Assembly: GCA_945910005.1 (NCBI GenBank)
Contig: CAMDTW010000642.1
Coordinates: forward strand, 1,798,001-1,862,000
Length of the DNA stretch: 64,000 bases
Source of the DNA: Isoperla grammatica
Taxonomy: Eukaryota; Arthropoda; Insecta; Plecoptera; Perlodidae
Direction: 5' to 3'
Shown here: positions 10,568 through 24,602 of the stretch, piece by piece
Layout: every line of letters starts with the position of its first letter
How positions within the stretch are numbered: position 1 is the first letter of the stretch
The notes under the pieces: model-generated
Seen by the model: the letters and a program-made list of their open reading frames with translations, nothing else
Told to the model about the DNA's origin: nothing
Databases searched by the model: none
Program-made: the position numbers and the translations under genes

Positions 10568-13500
10568 ATGTCACTGACTTAGCGCAGGGTTTATCAAGTA
10601 CAGTCACCGTCACAAGCAAGGAAACATGCATTGTCCTGATATGTTGCATGAAGTGGCTTCTATGTCACTGACTTAGCGCAGGGTTTATCAAGTACAGTCA
10701 CCGTCACAAGCGAGAAAACATGCGTTGTCCTCATATGTTGCATGTAGTGGCTTCTATGTCACTGACTTAGCGCAGGGTTTATCAAGTACAGTCACCGTCA
10801 CAAGCGAGGAAACATGCGTTGTCCTCATATGTCGCATGCAGTGGCTTCTATGTCACTGACTTAGCGCAGGGTTTATCAAGTACAGTCACCGTCATTTGCA
10901 AGGAAACATGCGTTGTCCTGATATGTTGCATGTAGTGGCTTCTATGTCACTGACTTAGCGCAGGGTTTTTCAAGTACAGTCACCGTCACAAGCAAGGAAA
11001 CATGAGTTGTCCTGATATGTTGCATGTAGTGGCTTCTATGTCACTGACTAAGCGCAAGGTTTATCAAGTACAGTCACCGTCACAATCGAGGAAACCTGCG
11101 TTGTCCTGATACGTTGCATATAGTGGCTTTCATGTCACTGACTTAGCGCAGGGTTTATCAAGTACAGTCACCGTCACAAGCAAAAAAACATGCGTTGTCC
11201 TGATATGTTGCATGTAGTGGCTTCTAGGTCACTGACTTAGCGAAGGGTTTATCATGTACAGTAACCGTTACAAGCAAGGAAACATGCCTTGTCCTCATAC
11301 GTTGCATGTAGTGGCTTCTATGTCACTGACTTAGCGCAAGGTTTATCAAGTACAGTCACCGTCACAAGCAAGGAAACATGCGTTGTCCTCATACGTTGCA
11401 TGTAGTGGCTTTCATGTCACTGACTTAGCGCAGGGTTTATCAAGTACAGTCACCGTCACAAGCAAGGAAACATGCGTTGTCCTGATATGTTGCATGTAGT
11501 GGCTTCTATGTCACTGACTAAGCGCAGGGTTTATCAAGTACAGTCACCGTCACAAGCAAGGAAACATGCGTTGTCCTGATATGTTGCATGTAGTGGCTTT
11601 CATGTCACTGACTTAGCGCAGGGTTTATAAAGTACAGTCACCGTCACAAGCAAGGAAACATGCGTTGTTCTGATACGTTGCAAGTAGGGGCTTCTATGTC
11701 ACTGACTTAGCGCAGGGTTTATCAAGTACAGTCCCCGTCACAAGCAAGGAAACATGCGTTGTCCTCATACGTTGCATGTAGTGGCTTCTATGTCACTGAC
11801 TTAGCGCAGGGTTTATCAAGTACAGTCACCGTCACAAGCGAGGAAACATGCGTTGTCCTCATACGTTGCATGTAGTGGCTTCTATGTCACTGACTTAGCG
11901 CAGGTTTTATCAAGTACAGTCACCGTCACAAGCGAGGAAACATTCGTTGTCCTGATATGTTGCATTAAAAGGCTTATATGTCACTGACTAAGCGCAAGGT
12001 TTATCAAGTACATTCACCGTCACAATCGAGGAAACCTGCGTTGTCCTGATACGTTGCATATAGTGGCTTTCATGTCACTGACTTAGCGCAGGGTTTATCA
12101 AGTACAGTCACCGTCACAAGCGACGAAACATGCGTTGTCGTAATATGTTGCATGTAGTGGCTTTCATGTCACTGACTTAGCGCAGGGTTTATCAAGTTCA
12201 GTCACCGTCACAACCAAGGAAACATGCGTTGTCCTGACACGTTGCATGTAGTGGCTTCTATAACACTTACTTAGCGCAAGGGTTTGTCAAGTACAGTCAC
12301 CGTCACAAGCGAGGAAACATGCGTTGTCCTCATACGTTGCATGTAGTATCCTTCATGTCACTGACTTAGGGCAGGGTTTATCAAGTACAGTCACCGTCAC
12401 AAGCAAGGAAACATGAGTTGTCCTGATATGTTGCATGTAGTGGCTTCTATGTCACTGACTTAGCGCAAGGTTTATCAAGTACAGTCACCGTCACAAGCGA
12501 GGAAACCTGCGTTGTCCTGATACGTTGCATATAGTGGCTTTCATGTCACTGACTTAGCGCAGGGTTTATCAAGTACAGTCACCGTCACAAGCAAGGAAAC
12601 ATGCGTTGTCCTGATATGTTCATGTAGTGGCTTTTAAGTCACTGACTTAGCGCAGGGTTTATCAAGTACAGTCACCGTCACAAGCAAGGAAACATGCGTT
12701 GTCCTCATACGTTGCATGTAGTGGCTTCTATGTCACTGACTTAGCGCAAGGTTTATCAAGTACAGTCACCGTCACAAGCAAGGAAACATGCGTTGTCCTC
12801 ATACGTTGCATGTAGTGGCTTCTATGTCACTGACTAAGCGCAGGGTTTATCAAGTACAGTCACCGTCACAAGCAAGGAAACATGCGTTGTCCTGATATGT
12901 TGCATGTAGTGGCTTCTATGTCACTGACTTAGCGCAGGGTTTATCAAGTACAGTCACCGTCGCATGCATGGAAACATGCGTTGTCCTGATATGTAGCATG
13001 TAGTGGCTTCTATGTCATTGACTTAGCGCAGGGTTTATCAAGTACAGTCACCGTCACAAGCGAGGAAACATGCGTTGTCCTCATACGTTGCATGTAGAGG
13101 CTTCTGTGTCACTGACTTAGCGCAGGGTTTATCAAGTACAGTCACCGTCACAAGCGAGGAAACATGCGTTGTCCTGTATGTTGCATGAAGTTGCTTCTAT
13201 GTCACTGACTAAGCGCAGGGTTTATCAAGTACAGTCCCCGTCACAAGCGAGGAAACATGCGTTGTCCTCATTCGTTGCATTTAGTGGCTTCTATGTCACT
13301 GACTTAGCGCAGGGTTTATCAAGTACAGTCACCATCACAAGCGAGGAAACATGCTTTATCCTGATACGTTGCATGTAGTGGCTTCTATGTCACTGACTTA
13401 GCGCAGGGTTTTTCAAATACAGTCACCGTCACAATAGAGGAAACATGCGTTGTCCTGATATGTTGCATGAAGAGGCTTCTATGTCACTGACTAAGCGTAG

Positions 13501-15107
13501 GGTTTATCAAGTATAGTCACCGTCACAAGCAAGGAAACATGCGTTGTCCTGGTATGTTGCATGAAGTTGCTTCTATGTTACTAACTTAGCGCAGGGTTTA
13601 TCAAGTACAATCACCGTCACAAGCAAGGAAACATGCGTTGTCCTGATACGTTGCATGTAGTGGCTTATATGTCACTGACTAAGCCCAGGGTTTTTCAAGT
13701 ACAGTCACCGACACAAGCAAGGAAACATGCGTTGTCCTGATATGTTGCATGTAGTGGCTTCTATGTCACTGACTAAGCGCTGGGTTTATCAAGTACAGTG
13801 ACCGTCACAAAAGAGGAAACATGCATTGTCCTGATATGTTGCATGTAGTGGCTTCTAAATCACTGACTAAGCGCAGGGTTTATCAAGTACAGTCACCGTC
13901 ACAAGCAAGGAAACATGCGTTGTCCTGATATGTTGCATGTAGTGGCTTCTATGTCACTTACTTAGCGCAGGGTTTATCAAGTACAGTCACCGTCACAAGC
14001 AAGGAAACATGCGTTGTCCTCATACGTTGCATGTAGTGGCTTCTATGTCACTGACTTAGCGCAGGGTTTATCAAGTACAGTCACCGTCACAAGCAAGGAA
14101 ACATGCGTTGTCCTCATATGTTGCATGAAGGGGCTTCTATGTCACTGACTTAACGCAGGGTTTATTGAGTACAGTCACCTTCACAAGCAAGGAAACATGC
14201 GTTGTCCTGATATGTTGCATAAAGTGGCTTCTATGTCACTGATTTAGCGCAGGGTTTATCAAGTACAGTCACCGTCACAAGCAAGGAAACATGCGTTGTC
14301 CTGATATGTTGCATGTAGTGGCTTCTATGTCACTGACTTAGCGCACGGTTTATCAAGTACAGTCACCGTCACAATAGAGGAAACATGCGTTGTCCTGATA
14401 CGTTGCATGTAGTGGCTTCTATGTCACTGACTTAGCGCAGAGTTTATCAAGTACAGTCACCGTCACAATAGAGAAAACATGCGTTGTCCTGATACGTTGC
14501 ATGTAGAGGCTTCTATGTCACTGACTTAGCGCAGGGTTTATCAAGTACAGTCACCGTCACAAGCAAGGAAACATGCGTTGTCCTCATACGTTGCATGTAA
14601 TGGCTCCTATGTCACTGACTTAGCGCAGGGTTAATCAAGTACAGTCACCGTCACAAGCAAGGAAACATGAGTTGTCCTGATATGTTGCATGTAGTGGCTT
14701 CTATGTAACTGACTTAGCGCAGGGTTTATCAAGTACAGTCACCGTCACAAGCAAGTAAACATGCGTTGTCCTGATATGTTGCATGTAGTGGCTTTCATGT
14801 CACTGACTTAGCGCAGGTTTTATCAAGTACAGTCACCGTCACAAGCAAGGAAACATGCGTTGTTCTGATACGTTGCATGTAGAGGCTTCTATGTCACTGA
14901 CTTAGCGCAGGGTTTATCAAGTACAGTCACCGTCACAAGCAAGGAAACATGCGTTGTCCTCAACCGTTGCATGTAGTGGCTTCTATGTCACTGACTTAGC
15001 GCAGGGTTTATCAAGTACAGTCACCGTCACAAGCGAGGAAACATGCGTTGTCCTGATACGTTGCATGTAGTGGCTTCTATGTCACTGACTTAGCGCAGGG
15101 TTTATCA
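10568..15107 (+). repeat. Higher-order block, copy 2 of the ~10.3-kb-spaced duplication
   Basis: This is the partner of 231-4771 at offset 10337/10336 bp and keeps its whole marker order, including 'gttcatg' near 12618, 'tttattgagtac' near 14160 and 'caaccgttgc' near 14961. A one-base deletion near 13172 (CCTGTATG) is private to this copy. Homology to the left copy stops at about 15107, where 'caggtacag' followed by CGTCATTTGC replaces the 'caagtacaatc' expected from position 4771. That point is a sharp junction to a copy of the 7.8-kb region. Confidence 0.8.
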
Positions 15108-16600
15108 GGTACAGTCACCGTCATTTGCAAGGAAACATGCGTTGTCCTGATATGTTGCATGTAGTGGCTTCTATGTCACTGACTTAGCGCAGGGTTTATC
15201 AAGTACAGTCACCGTCACAAGCAAGGAAACATGAGTTGTCCTGATATGTTGCATGTAGTGGCTTCTATGTCACTGACTAAGCGCAAGGTTTATCAAGTAC
15301 AGTCACCGTCACAATCGAGGAAACCTGCGTTGTCCTGATACGTTGCATATAGTGGCTTTCATGTCACTGACTTAGCGCAGGGTTTATCAAGTACAGTCAC
15401 CGTCACAAGCAAAAAAACATGCGTTGTCCTGATATGTTGCATGTAGTGGCTTCTAAGTCACTGACTTAGCGAAGGGTTTATCATGTACAGTAACCGTCAC
15501 AAGCAAGGAAACATGCCTTGTCCTCATACGTTGCATGTAGTGGCTTCTAAGTCACTGACTTAGCGCAAGGTTTATCAAGTTCAGTCACCGTCACAAGCAA
15601 GGAAACATGCGTTGTCCTCATACGTTGCATGTAGTGGCTTTTATGTCACTGACTTAGCGCATGGTTTATCAAGTACAGTCAGCGTCACAAGCAAGGAAAC
15701 ATGCGTTGTCCTGATATGTTGCATGTAGTGGCTTCTATGTCACTGACTAAGCGCAGGGTTTATCAAGTACAGTCACCGTCACAAGCAAGGAAGTATGCGT
15801 TGTCCTGATATGTTGCATGTAGTGGCTTTCATGTCACTGACTTAGCGCAGGGTTTATCAAGTACACTCACCGTCACAAGCAAGGAAACATGCGTTGTTCT
15901 GATACGTTGCATGTACGGGCTTCTATGTCACTGACTTAGCGCAGAATTTATTAAGTACAGTCCCCGTCACAAGCAAGGAAACATGCGTTGTCCTCATACG
16001 TTGCATGTAGTGGCTTCTATGTCACTGACTTAGCGCAGGGTTTATCAAGTACAGTCACCGTCACAAGCGAGGAAACATGCGTTGTCCTCATACGTTGCAT
16101 GTAGTGGCTTTTATGTCACTGACTTAGCGCAGGTTTTATCAAGTACAGTCACCGTCACAAGCGAGGAAACTATCGTTGTCCTGATATGTTGCATTAAGTG
16201 GCTTATATGTCACTGACTTAGCGCAGGGTTTATCAAGTACAGTCAACATCACAAGCGAGAAAACATGCGTTGTCCTGATACGTTGCATGTAGTGGCTTTC
16301 ATGTCACTGACTAAGCGCAGGGTTTATCAAGTACAGTCACCGTCACAAGCGACGCTACATGCGTTGTCGTAATATGTTGCATGTAGTGGCTTTCATGTCA
16401 CTGACTTAGCGCAGGGTTTATCAAGTTCAGTCACCGTCACAACCAAGGAAACATGCGTTGTCCTGACACGTTGCATGTAGTGGCTACTATTACACTTACT
16501 TAGCGCAGGGTTTGTCAAGTACAGTCACCGTCACAAGCGAGGAAACATGCGTTGTCCTCATACGTTGCATGTAGTGGCCTTCATGTCACTGACTTAGGGC
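15108..16600 (+). repeat. Copy of 7777-9269 placed 7331 bp downstream
   Basis: The offset is 7331 bp (78 monomers minus 1 bp) at both CGTCATTTGC (7793 versus 15124) and the 'ctacta' variant (9153 versus 16484). The rare 'gtacactcacc', 'gtacgggc' and 'cagtcaacatcac' changes of the 8-9 kb region are all present, so this block descends from copy 7236-9302 rather than from 1-2067. A private change, 'aaactatcg' near 16168, marks it. Confidence 0.75.
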
Positions 16601-17050
16601 AGGGTTTATCAAGTACAGTCACCGTCACAAGCAAGGAAACATGAGTTGTCCTGATATGTTGCATGTAGTGGCTTCTATGTCACTGACTAAGCGCAAGGTT
16701 TATCAAGTACAGTCACCGTCACAAGCGAGGAAACCTGCGTTGTCCTGATACGTTGCATATAGTGGCTTTCATGTCACTGACTTAGCGCAGGGTTTATCAA
16801 GAACAGTCACCGTCACAAGCAAGGAAACATGCGTTGTCCTGATATGTTCATGTAGTGGCTTTTAAGTCACTGACTTAGCGCAGGGTTTATCAAGTACAGT
16901 CACCGTCACAAGCAAGGAAACATGCGTTGTCCTCATACGTTGCATGTAGTGGCTTCTATGTCACTGACTTAGCGCAAGGTTTATCAAGTACAGTCACCGT
17001 CACAAGCAAGGAAACATGCGTTGTCCTCATACGTTGCATGTAGTGGCTTT
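16601..17050 (+). repeat. Short copy of the 12.37-12.82 kb region
   Basis: About five monomers match the sequence 4228 bp upstream (45 monomers minus 2 bp): 'gacttaggg' at 12363 versus 16591, and the shortened 'gatatgttcatg' monomer at 12618 versus 16846. The match fades after about 17050, where 'ttcatgtcattgac' and 'acagtgaccg' replace the expected sequence. Limits are good to about one monomer. Confidence 0.6.
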
Positions 17051-18347
17051 CATGTCATTGACTTAGCGCAGGGTTTATCAAGTACAGTGACCGTCACAAG
17101 CAAGGAAACATGCGTTGTCCTCATACGTTGCATGTAGTGGCTTCTATGTCACTGACTTAGCGCAGGGTTTATCAAGTACAGTCACCGTCACAAGCAAGGA
17201 AACATGCGTTGTCCTGATACGTTGCATGTAGTGGCTTCTATGTCACTGACTAAACGCAGGGTTTATCAAGTACAGTGAACGTCACAAGCAAGGAAACATG
17301 CGTTGTCCTGATATGTTGCATGTAGTGTCTTCTATGTCACTGACTTAGCGCAGGGTTTATAAAGTACAGTCACCGTCACACTTGAGGAAACATGCGTTTT
17401 CCTCATATGTTGCATGTAGCGGCTTCTATGTCACTGACTTAGCGCAGGGTTTATCAAGTACAGTCACCGTCACAAGCAAGGAAACATGCGTTGTCCTCAT
17501 ACGTTGCATGTAGTGGCTTCTATGTCACTGACTTAGCGCAGTGTTTATCAAGTACAGTCACCGTCACAAGCGATGAAACATGCGTTGTCCTGATATGGTG
17601 CATGTAGTGGCTTTCATGTCACTGACTTAGCGCAGGGTTTATCAAGTACAGTCACCTTCACAAGCAAAGAAACATGCGTTGTCCTCATACGTTGCATGTA
17701 GTGGCTTCTATGTCACTGACTTAGCGCAGGGTTTATCAAGTACAGTCACCGTCACAAGCAAGGAAACATGCGTTGTCCTGATATGTTGCATGTAGTGGCT
17801 TTTATGTCACTGACTTAGCGCAGGGTTTATCAAGTACAGTCACCGTCACAACCAAGGAAACATGCGTTGTCCTGATACGTTGCATGTAGTGGCTTCTATG
17901 TCACTGACTTAGCGCAGGGTTTATCAAGTACAGTCACCGTCACAAGCGAGGAAACATGCGTTGTCCTCATACGTTGCATGTAGTTGCCTTCATGTCACTG
18001 ACTTAGCGCAGGGTTTATCAAGTACAGTCACCGTCACAAGCAAGGAAACATGCGTTGTCCTCATATGTTGCATGTAGTGGCTTCTATGTCACTGACTTAG
18101 CGCAGGGTTTATCAAGTACAGTCACCGTCACAAGCAAGGAAACATGCGTTGTTTTGATATGTTGCATGTTGTTTCTTCTATGTCATGACTTAGCGCAGGG
18201 TTTATCAAGTACAGTCACCGTCACAAGCAAGGAAACATGCGTTGTCCTGATACGTTGCATGTAGTGGCTTATATGTCACTGACTAAGCGCAGGGTTTTTC
18301 AAGTACAGTCACCGTCACAAGCAAGGAAACATGCGTTGTCCTGATAT
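17051..18347 (+). repeat. Mosaic satellite stretch between old and young higher-order domains
   Basis: About 14 monomers lie between the older left domain and the first 12,079-bp unit. Part of it (about 17850-18170) matches 5071-5390 at offset 12779 bp, judged by 'aaccaagg' (5071 versus 17850) and GTTTTGAT (5372 versus 18151). From about 18210 it matches 3270 onward at offset 14940. It has private variants: 'cacacttgagg' near 17379, 'gatatggtgc' near 17592 and 'ttgtttcttc' near 18169. I see no non-satellite sequence in it. Confidence 0.6.
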
Positions 18348-19358
18348 GTTGCATGTAGTGGCTTCTATGTCACTGACTAAGCGCTGGGTTTATCAAGTAC
18401 AGTCACCGTCACAAAAGAGGAAACATGCGTTGTCCTGATATGTTGCATGTAGTGGCTTCTAAATCACTGACTAAGCGCAGGGTTTATCAAGTACAGTCAC
18501 CGTCACAAGCAAGGAAACATGCGTTGTCCTGATATGTTGCATGTAGTGGCTTCTATGTCACTGACTTAGCGCAGGGTTAATCAAGTACAGTCACCGTCAC
18601 AAGCAAGGAAACATGCGTTGTCCTCATACGTTGCATGTAGTGGCTTCTATGTCACTGACTTAGCGCAGGGTTTATCAAGTACAGTCACCGTCACAAGCAA
18701 GGAAACATGCGTTGTCCTCATGTGTTGCATGAAGTGGCTTCTATGTCACTGACTTAGCGCAGGGTTTATTGAGTACAGTCACCGTCACAAGCAAGGAAAC
18801 ATGCGTTGTCCTGATATGTTGCATGAAGTGGCTTCTATGTCACTGACTTAGCGCAGGGTTTATCAAGTACAGTCACCGTCACAAGCAAGGAAACATGTGT
18901 TGTCCTGATATGTTGCATGTAGTGGCTTCTATGTCACTGACTTAGCGCAGGGTTTATCAAGTACAGTCACCGTCACAATAGAGGAAACATGCGTTGTCCT
19001 GATACGTTGCATGTAGTGGCTTCTATGTCACTGACTTAGCGCAGAGTTTATCAAGTACAGTCACCGTCACAAGCAAGTAAACATGCGTTGTCCTGATACG
19101 TTGCATGTAGTGGCTTTCATGTCACTGACTTAGCGCAGGGTTTATCAAGTACAGTCACCGTCACAAGCAAGGAAACATGCGTTGTCCTGATACGTTGCAT
19201 GAAGTGGCTTCTATGTCACTGACTTAGCGCAGGGTTTATCAAGTACAGTCACCGTCACAATAGAGAAAACATGCGTTGTCCTGATACGTTGAATGTAGAG
19301 GCTTCTATATCACTGACTTAGCGCAGGGTTTATCAAGTACAGTCACCGTCACAAGCAA

Positions 19359-19546
19359 GGAAACATGAGTTGTCCTGATATGTTGCATGTAGTGGCTTCT
19401 ATGTAACTGACTTAGCGCAGAGTTTATCAAGTACAGTCACCGTTACAAGCAAGGAAACATGAGTTGTCCTGATATGTTGCATGTAGTGGCTTCTATGTAA
19501 CTGACTTAGCGCAGAGTTTATCAAGTACAGTCACCGTTACAAGCAA
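19359..19546 (+). repeat. Two identical adjacent monomers (recent single-monomer duplication)
   Basis: Monomers 19359-19452 and 19453-19546 are identical over all 94 bp and share four uncommon variants: 'catgagttg', 'tatgtaactg', 'gcagagttt' and 'ccgttacaag'. The related regions near 4330 and 14670 have only one monomer of this kind. The pair is copied at 31438-31625 by the 12,079-bp duplication, so the single-monomer doubling came first. Confidence 0.9.
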
Positions 19547-22500
19547 GTAAACATGCGTTGTCCTGATATGTTGCATGTAGTGGCTTTCATGTCACTGACT
19601 TAGCGCAGGTTTTATCAAGTACAGTCACCGTCACAAGCAAGAAAACATGCGTTGTTCTGATACGTTGCATGTAGGGGCTTCTATGTCACTGACTTAGCGC
19701 AGGGTTTATCAAGTACAGTCACTGTCACAAGCAAGGAAACATGCGTTGTCCTCAACCGTTGCATGTAGTGGCTTCTATGTCACTGACTTAGCGCAGGGTT
19801 TATCAAGTACAGTCACCGTCACAAGCGAGGAAACATGCGTTGTCCTGATACGTTGCATGTAGTGGCTTCTATGTCACTGACTTAGCGCAGGGTTTATCAA
19901 GTACAGTCACCGTCACAAGCGAGGAAACATGCGTTGTCCTGATATGTTGCATTTAGTGGCTCATATGTCACTGACTTAGCGCAGGGTTTATCAAGTACAG
20001 TCAACGTCACAAGCGAGAAAACATGCGTTGTCCTGATACGTTGCATGTAGTGGCTTTCATGTCACTGACTTAGCGCAGGGTTTATCAAGTACAGTCACCG
20101 TCACAAGCGACGAAACATGCGTTGTCCTCATATGGTGCATGTAGTGACTTTCATGTCACTGACTTAGCGCAGGGTTTATCAAGTTCAGTCACCGTCACAA
20201 CCAAGGAAACATGCGTTGTCCTGATACGTTGCATGTAGTGGCTTCTATGTCACTGACTTAGCGCAGGGTTTATCAAGTACAGTCACCGTCACAAGCGAGG
20301 AAACATGCGTTGTCCTCATACGTTGCATGTAGTTGCCTTCATTTCACTGACTTAGCGCAGGGTTTATCAAGTACAGTCACCGTCACAAGCAAGAAAACAT
20401 GCGTTGTCCTCATATGTTGCATGTAGTGGCTTCTATGTCACTGACTTAGCGCAGGGTTTATCAAGTACAGTCACCGTCACAAGCAAGGAAACATGCGTTG
20501 TTTTGATATGTTGCATGTAGTGGCTTCTATGTCACTGACTTAGCGCAGGGTTTATCAAGTACTGTCACCGTCACAAGCAAGGAAACATGAGTTGTCCTGA
20601 TATGTTGCATGTAGTGGCTTCCATGTCACTGACTTAGCGCAAGGTTTATCAAGTACAGTCACCGTCACAATCGAGGAAACCTGCGTTGTCCTGATACGTT
20701 GCATATAGTGGCTTTCATGTCACTGACTTAGCGCAAGGTTTATCAAGTACAGTCACCGTCACAAGCAGGGAAACATGCGTTGTCCTGATATGTTGCATGA
20801 AGTGGCTTCTAAGTCACTGACTAAGCGCAGGGTTTATCAAGTACAGTCACCGTCAAAAGCAAGGAAACATGCGTTGTCCTCATACGTTGCATACAGTGGC
20901 TTCTATGTCACTGACTTAGCGCAAGGTTTATCAAGTACAGTCACCGTCACAAGCAAGAAAACATGCGTTGTCCTGATATGTTGCATGTAGTGGCTTCTAT
21001 GTCACTGACTTAGCGCAGGGTTTATCAAGTACAGTCACCGTCACAAGCAAGGAAACATGCGTTGTCCTTATATGTTGCATGTAGTGGCTTCTATGTCACT
21101 GACTTAGCGCAGGGTTTATTAAGTACAGTCATCGTCACAAGCAAGGAAACATGCGTTGTCCTGATATGTTGCATGTAGTGCCTTCTATGTCACTGACTTA
21201 GCGCAGGGTTTATCAAGTACAGTCACCGTCACAAGCAAGGAAACATGCGTTGTCCTGATATGTTGCATGTAGTGGCTTCTATGTCACTGACTAAGCGCAG
21301 GGTTTATCAAGTACAGTCACCGTCACAAGCAACGAAACATGCGTTGTCCTGATATGTTGCATGAAGTGGCTTTCATGTCACTGACTTAGCGCAGGGTTTA
21401 TCAATGACAGTCACCGTCACAAGCAAGGAAACACGCGTTGTCCTCATACGTTGCATGTAGTGGCTTCTATGTCACTTACCTAGCGCAGGGTTTATCAAGT
21501 ACAGTCACCGTCACAAGCAAAAAAACATGCGTTGTCCTCATACGTTGCATGTAGTGGCTTCAATGTCACTGACTTAGCGCAGGGTTTATCAAGTACAGTC
21601 ACCGTCACAAGCAAGGAAACATGCGTTGTCCTCATACGTCGCATGTAGTGGCTTCTTTGTCACTGACTCAGCGCAGGGTTTATCAAGTACAGTCACCGTC
21701 ACAAGCAAAGAAACATGCGTTGTCCTGATACGTTGCATGTAGTGGCTTTTATGTCACTAACTTAGCGCAGGGTTTATCAAGTACAGTCACCGTCACAAGC
21801 AAGAAAACATGCGTTGTCCTCATACGTTGCATGTAGTGGCTTTCATGTCACTGACTTAGCGCAGGGTTTATCAAGTACAGTGACCGTCACAAGCAAGGTA
21901 ACATGCGTTGTCCTGATATGTTGCATGTAGTGGCTTCTATGTCACTGACTTAGCGCAGGGTTTATCAAGTACAGTCACCGTCACAAGCGAGGAAACATGC
22001 GTTGTCCTGATATGTTGCATGTAGGGGCTTTTTATGTCACTGACATAGCGCAGGGTTTATCAAGTACAGTCACCGTCACAAGCAAGGAAACATGCGTTGT
22101 CCTGATATGTTGCATGTAGTGGCTTTCATGTCACTGACAAAGCGCAGGATTTATCAAGTACAGTCACCGTCACAAGCAAGGAAACATACCTTGTCCTCAT
22201 ACGTTGCATGTAGTGGCTCTCATGTCACTGACTTAGCGCAGGGTTTATCAAGTACAGTGACCGTCACAAGCGTGGAAACATGCGTTGTCCTTACATGTTG
22301 CATGTAGTAGCTTTTATGTCAATGACTTAGCGCAGGGTTTATCAAGTACAGTCACCGTCACAAGCGAGGAAACAAGCGTTGTCCTGATACGTTGCATGTA
22401 GTGGCTTCTGTGTCACTGACTTAGCGCAAGGTTTATCAAGTACAGTCACCGTCACAAGCAAGGAAACATGCGTTGTCCTCATACGTCGCATGTAGTGGCT

Positions 22501-24434
22501 TTCATGTCACTGACTTAGCGCAGGGTTTTCAAGTACAGTCACCGTCACAAGCAAGGAAACATGCGTTGTCCTGATATGTTGCATGTAGTGGCTTCTATGT
22601 CACTGACTTAGCGCAGGGTTTATCAAGAACAGTTACCGTCACAAACGAGGAAACATGCGTTGTCCTGATATGTTGCATGTAGTGGCTTTCATGTCACTGA
22701 CAAAGCGCAGGCTTTATCAAGTACAGTCACCGTCACAAGCGAGAAAACATGCGTTGTCCTGATATGTTGCATGTAGTGGCTTTCATGTCACTGACATAGC
22801 GCAGGGTTTATCAAGAACAGTCACCGTCAAAATAGAGGAAACATGCGTTGTCCTCATATGTTGCATGAAGTGGCTTCTATGTCACTGACTTAGCGCAGGG
22901 TTTATCAAGTACAGTCACCGTCACAAGCGAGAAAACATGCGTTGTCCTCATATGTTGCATGTAGTGGCTTCTATGTCACTGACTTAGCGCAGGGTTTATC
23001 AAGTACAGTCACCTTCACAAGCGAGGAAACATGCGTTGTTCTCATATGTTGCATGAAGTGGCTTTCATGTCACTGACTTAGCGCAGGGTTTATCAAGTAC
23101 AGTCACCTTCACAAGCGAGGAAACATGCGTTGTTCTCATATGTTGCATGAAGTGGCTTTCATGTCACTGACTTAGCGCAGGGTTTATCAAGTACAGTCAC
23201 AGTCACAAGCAAGGAAACATGCGTTGTCCTGATATGTTGCATGTAGTGGCTTCTATGTCACTGACTAAGCGCAGGGTTTATCAAGTACAGTCACCGTCAC
23301 AAGCAAGGAAACATGCGTTGTCCTGATATTTTGCATGTAGTGGCTTCTATGTCACTTACTTAGCGCAGGGTTTATCAAGTACAGTCACCGTCACAATAGA
23401 GGAAGCATGCGTTGTCCTCATACGTTGCATGTAGTGGCTTCTATGTCACTGACTTAGCGCAAGGTTTATCAAGTACAGTCACCGTCACAAGCGAGGAAAC
23501 ATGCGTTGTCCTGATACGTTGCATGTGGTGGCTTCTATGTCACTGACTTAGCGCAGGGTTTATCAAGTACAGTCACCGTCACAAGCAAGGAAACATGCGT
23601 TGTCCTCATACGTTGCAAGAAGTGGCTTCTATGTCACTGACTTAGCGCAGGGTTTATCAAGTACAGTCACCGTCACAATAGAGGAAACATGAGTTGTCCT
23701 GATATGTTGCATGTAGTGGCTTCTATGTCACTGACTTAGCGCAGGGTTTATCAAGTACAGTCACCGTCACAAGCGAGAAAACATGCGTTCCCCTGATATG
23801 TTGCATGTAGTGGCTTCTATGTCACTGACTTAGCGCAGGGTTTATCAAGTACAGTCACCGTCACAAGCAAGGAAACATGCGTTGTCCTCATACGTTGCAT
23901 GTAGTGGCTTTCATGTCACTGACTTTGCGCAGGGTTTATCAAGTACAGTCACCGTCACAAGCAAGGAAACATGCGTTGTCCTCATACGTTGCATGAAGTG
24001 GCTTCTATGTCACTGACTTACCGCAAGGTTTATCAAGTACAGTCACCGTCACAAGCAAGGAAACATGCGTTGTCCTGATACGTTGCATGTAGTGGCTTCT
24101 ATGTCACTGACTTAGCGCAAGGTTTATCAAGTACAGTAACCGTCACCAGCAAGGAAACATGCGTTGTCCTGATATGTTGCATGTAGTGGCTTCTATGTCA
24201 CTGACTTAGCGCAAGGTTTATCAAGTACAGTCACCGTCACAAGCAAGAAATCATGCATTGTCCTCATACGTTGCATGTAGTGGCTTTAATGTCACTGACT
24301 TAGCGCAGGGTTTATCAAGTACAGTCACCGTCACAAGCAAGGAAACATGCGTTGTCCTGATATGTTGCATGTAGTGGCTTCTATGTCACTGACTTAGCGC
24401 AGGGTTTATCAAGTACAGTCACCGTCACAAGCGA

Positions 24435-24508
24435 GGAAACATGCGTTGTCTTGATATGTTGCAGGACATAGCGCAGGGTTTATCAAGTACAGTCACCGTC
24501 ACAAGCGA
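24435..24508 (+). repeat. Truncated monomer, 74 bp
   Basis: Here 'ttgca' runs straight into 'ggacatagcg', so about 20 bp of the monomer middle (roughly monomer positions 30-50) are missing. The flanking monomers are full length. The same truncated unit occurs 12079 bp downstream at 36514-36587. I did not see it in the 42-64 kb part, so it is diagnostic of the 12,079-bp unit. Confidence 0.9.
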
Positions 24509-24602
24509 AAAAACTTGCGTTGTCCTGATACGTTGCATGTAGTGGCTTTCATGTCACTGACATAGCGCAGGGTTTATCAAGTACAGTCACCGTCACAAGA
24601 GA

